Below, piece after piece: positions 62,143-64,000 of a stretch of DNA of 64,000 bases. Each line of letters begins with the position of its first letter. Position 1 is the first letter of the stretch. Under the pieces are notes generated by a model, which searched no databases, was not told where the DNA came from, and saw only the letters and a list, made by a program, of their open reading frames with translations. Source of the stretch: an uncultured Clostridia bacterium (GTDB taxonomy: Bacteria; Bacillota; Clostridia; Christensenellales; UBA1242); assembly GCA_934756675.1 (NCBI GenBank), contig CAKVLG010000003.1:1-64000 (forward strand), in the 5' to 3' direction. The position numbers and the translations under genes were made by a program.

Positions 62143-62565
62143 TTACTTAATAAATTTTTTCATAAACACACAAACGCCACCTTCTTCATTGTTTGTAACA
62201 TCAAGCTCGTCCATAAACGATTCCATCAATGTAAACCCCATTCCCGAGCGTTCTTCACGCGATTTTGTGGTAAAAAAAGGTTGTTTAGCCTTTTGAATAT
62301 CTGCAATGCCAATGCCATTATCAACGATAGATATTTCAACAACACCTTCGGCAAGCCCCACCGAAACATAAATTTTTCCACCGTTATTTTGGTAGCCATG
62401 CACAATAGAGTTTGTCACAGCTTCACTAACTGCCGTTTTTATATCATTAATTTCAGACAAACTTGGATTTAGGGGAACACAAAACGCCGCAACCATACTT
62501 CTTATAAACCCTTCATTTTCAAGTTTTGCATCTATTTCCATAGAAAATTTGTTTAAATATTTCAT
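62143..62565 (-). CDS. spoIIAB: Anti-sigma F factor SpoIIAB
   Basis: 140-residue serine kinase and anti-sigma factor holding SigF inactive before septation. GHKL ATP site: VSEAVTNSIVHGY (N box), DNGIGI (G1) and RSGMGFTLMES (G2). TAGGAG upstream. Phosphorylates SpoIIAA, encoded just before it. Confidence 0.96.
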   Translation of the reverse strand: MKYLNKFSMEIDAKLENEGFIRSMVAAFCVPLNPSLSEINDIKTAVSEAVTNSIVHGYQNNGGKIYVSVGLAEGVVEISIVDNGIGIADIQKAKQPFFTTKSREERSGMGFTLMESFMDELDVTNNEEGGVCVFMKKFIK

Positions 62566-62573
62566 ATTAACTC

Positions 62574-62891
62574 CTAACCAATCTTTGGCATAATTTCGTA
62601 TATACCCGTCATCTTTAGAATTCTATCTACATGTCCTGTGGGATTTTTTATGTAGATATCAATATCATTCTTTTTAAATTTATTATATCTACCAAGCAAA
62701 ACACCAATTCCCGTGCTATCCATAAAAGACACACCCGAAAAATCTAGCACAAGCTTTGCATCATCAATGCAAGACAAATCTCTAAGCAATGTATCAAGTG
62801 AAATTCTCACATGCTCCGCTGTAAACTCGTCTAATTCGCCACGAAGCACTGCTGTTAAAATATTTTCGTGAGTTTTATAACTAATTTCCAT
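62574..62891 (-). CDS. spoIIAA: Anti-sigma F factor antagonist SpoIIAA
   Basis: 105-residue STAS protein that frees SigF from SpoIIAB when unphosphorylated. Phosphorylation site Ser in FMDSTGIGVLLGRY. AAGGGGG precedes the ATG. First gene of the operon; a sigma-H promoter is expected but not clearly visible. Confidence 0.95.
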   Translation of the reverse strand: MEISYKTHENILTAVLRGELDEFTAEHVRISLDTLLRDLSCIDDAKLVLDFSGVSFMDSTGIGVLLGRYNKFKKNDIDIYIKNPTGHVDRILKMTGIYEIMPKIG

Positions 62892-62988
62892 TTTGTCCCC
62901 CTTGCACTAGTATGTTAACACTTGCCCACAATTTTACATACATATAAAAATTGATTTTTTTAGTGTTTTTTGTAAAATTTGCAATAAA

Positions 62989-63013
62989 AAAGATGAGAAT
63001 TTATCTCATCTTT
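62989..63013 (-). terminator. Terminator of the winged-helix-like gene
   Basis: AAAGATGAGA (62989-62998) and TCTCATCTTT (63004-63013) form a 10-bp stem that overlaps the gene's stop; the minus-strand transcript continues TTTTTTATTGCA. Confidence 0.85.
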
Positions 63014-63335
63014 ACATTTCTTCTTGTTCTTCGAAGAATATATCTGACTTGGCCTTTTCTCCAGCAGTGCGAACAAGCGCAAGAGTGTAAGCATCGTTGA
63101 TACTATATTTCTTGCTTGATGACTTATAAATAAGTCTGCTTGTCTCTAAATTTTCAAGCTTACTTTCTAGTTCATCTTTTCTTAGATGAGTAGATAAATA
63201 AAGTTCTTCTATCGAGTGGTTTTCGCTTGTCAAATTTGACAATATCATAAGTGACGATTTATCAGACAATATTTTAAAAATGTCCGACATCTTTCTCTGT
63301 AACTCTTTTGTAACAATACTTTGATTAAAATTCAT
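63012..63335 (-). CDS. Small winged-helix-like protein (ArsR-like)
   Basis: 107 residues. Residues 15-75 follow an ArsR-type pattern (MSDIFKILSDKSSLMILSNL, 20; then SIEELYLSTHLRKDELESKL, 20) with a wing-like LIYKSSSKKYSI. No metal-binding Cys pair. Probably a DNA-binding regulator of unknown target; the assignment rests on pattern only. AAAGGAG precedes the ATG. Confidence 0.6.
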   Translation of the reverse strand: MNFNQSIVTKELQRKMSDIFKILSDKSSLMILSNLTSENHSIEELYLSTHLRKDELESKLENLETSRLIYKSSSKKYSINDAYTLALVRTAGEKAKSDIFFEEQEEM

Positions 63336-63367
63336 GCAATATCTCCTTTAGCGTAAAAAGTTCAGTC

Positions 63368-63396
63368 AGTGTACTACTTTTTAGTCACATTGTCAA
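63368..63396 (-). promoter_or_regulatory. Promoter of the winged-helix-like gene
   Basis: Minus strand: TTGACA (63396-63391), 17-base spacer, TACACT (63373-63368), about 32 bases before the ATG. Confidence 0.75.
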
Positions 63397-63435
63397 TGGG
63401 AAAATTGCAAAATAAATTAAATAAAACGTCGAAAT

Positions 63436-64000
63436 TTAAAACAGTGGTGTGTATGCCTTTATAAGTGCACACGCAATCCTTGTTAAAACGTTTTGTCTGT
63501 AGCCTTTCATGTTCACAGCTGTCAACAAAATATTGTCAAAATCTCGCTTTATATCCTTCAAGCATTTTGTGTTATACATGAGCACGCCGCATTCGTAATG
63601 GTGCAAAAGACTACGATAATCCATATTAATCGTGCCAACAATCGCAAGTTTTTCGTCAACCAATATTTGCTTAGCATGTAAAAAACCTTCTTTGAACTCA
63701 TAAATTTCAACACCATGTTCTTGGAGCGCTTTATATGACGAACGAGTTATCGAAAAAACGATCTTTTTGTCTGGAATATGCGGTGTAACGATTACAACGC
63801 GAACGCCGCGGTCACTTGCAAGTGTCAATGCGTTTTTAAGTTTACTATCAATAATCAGGTATGGCGTTGTTATATAAATAGATTTTTTTGCATTAGATAT
63901 CAAATTAAGTAAAATGTTTTCGGCAATATTTTCACCATACAAATACTTCGGACCATCACCAAATGGACAAATAACACCATCTGTTTCAACATTTTTGTCG
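63436..64000 (-). CDS. cls: Cardiolipin synthase, C-terminal part (5' end outside window)
   Basis: Phospholipase-D family enzyme joining two phosphatidylglycerols. The frame is open to the end of the window (reads DKNVETDGVICPFGDGPKYL at the edge), so only about the last 188 residues are present. The second HKD motif is seen: HAKQILVDEKLAIVGTINMD (20) followed by YRS. The C-terminal YRQNVLTRIACALIKAYTPLF-type tail is hydrophobic. Together with pgsA at 31 kb it covers PG and cardiolipin synthesis. Confidence 0.9.
   Translation of the reverse strand, partial: DKNVETDGVICPFGDGPKYLYGENIAENILLNLISNAKKSIYITTPYLIIDSKLKNALTLASDRGVRVVIVTPHIPDKKIVFSITRSSYKALQEHGVEIYEFKEGFLHAKQILVDEKLAIVGTINMDYRSLLHHYECGVLMYNTKCLKDIKRDFDNILLTAVNMKGYRQNVLTRIACALIKAYTPLF

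Noticed and set aside
63368..63396. Second copy of the rny palindrome in the promoter at 63.4 kb
   Set aside because: It shares only ACAATG and GTGAC fragments in different order; not an inverted repeat.

Overview
The window is AT-rich chromosomal DNA from an endospore-forming, low-GC Firmicute, most likely an uncultured member of the Clostridia. The evidence is Firmicute gene order throughout (yebC-ruvCAB-queA-tgt-yajC-secDF-recJ-relA; rpsO-pnp-ylxY-M16-ftsK-rimO-pgsA-recA-rny; miaB-mutS-mutL), together with spoIIAA-spoIIAB-sigF, spoVAC-AD-AE and yunB. No phage, plasmid, insertion sequence or CRISPR array is visible. There is one tRNA (Trp) and no rRNA.

Layout. 1-4.4 kb: 3' part of thrS, an infC-rpmI-rplT operon behind a leader with an attenuator-type hairpin, an rRNA methyltransferase, yebC and a 53-residue protein. 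4.6-6.0 kb: a protein made of eleven ankyrin-like 33-residue repeats. 6.1-21.4 kb: recombination, queuosine, Sec and stringent-response genes, interrupted by a frameshifted BspA-like surface lipoprotein. 21.5-34.3 kb: rpsO-pnp through rny. 34.4-39.8 kb: a dipeptidase, a XerS-like tyrosine recombinase, serS, a 1.4-kb gene-free island with short repeats and a perfect hairpin, and a YgjP-type metallopeptidase. 40-44.2 kb: a PadR-type regulator fused to a membrane domain, rnhA, tRNA-Trp, a Cys/His/Asp-rich protein and lexA. 44.3-52.7 kb, minus strand: a serine-palmitoyltransferase-like enzyme, a YnbB-like lyase, mutL, mutS and miaB. 52.8-57.2 kb: a class A PBP, then thiI and its cysteine desulfurase. 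57.3-62.9 kb: a sporulation block (yunB, spoVA, sigF/spoIIA) containing an Asn-rich lipoprotein gene in the opposite orientation. 63-64 kb: a winged-helix-like protein and the 3' part of a cardiolipin synthase.

The first 35 kb is all plus-strand and the right part is mostly minus-strand, so transcription converges on 35-44 kb. That is where the XerS-like recombinase and the gene-free island lie, which would fit a replication terminus, but this is inference.

The most general observation concerns gene starts. At least nine genes that head their own transcript have a good -10 element only 5-8 bases before the start codon and no Shine-Dalgarno site; five of them share the exact arrangement TTGnnn-N17-nATAAT-N6-ATG. 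Genes inside operons have normal AGGAG sites. This points to routine leaderless transcription of monocistronic genes. Other points of interest are the PadR-membrane fusion, the ankyrin-like array, the serine-palmitoyltransferase-like enzyme, an M16 protein lacking its zinc site, a LexA box over the lexA -35, and a sigma-E-type promoter before yunB. No wholly new multi-gene system could be demonstrated.
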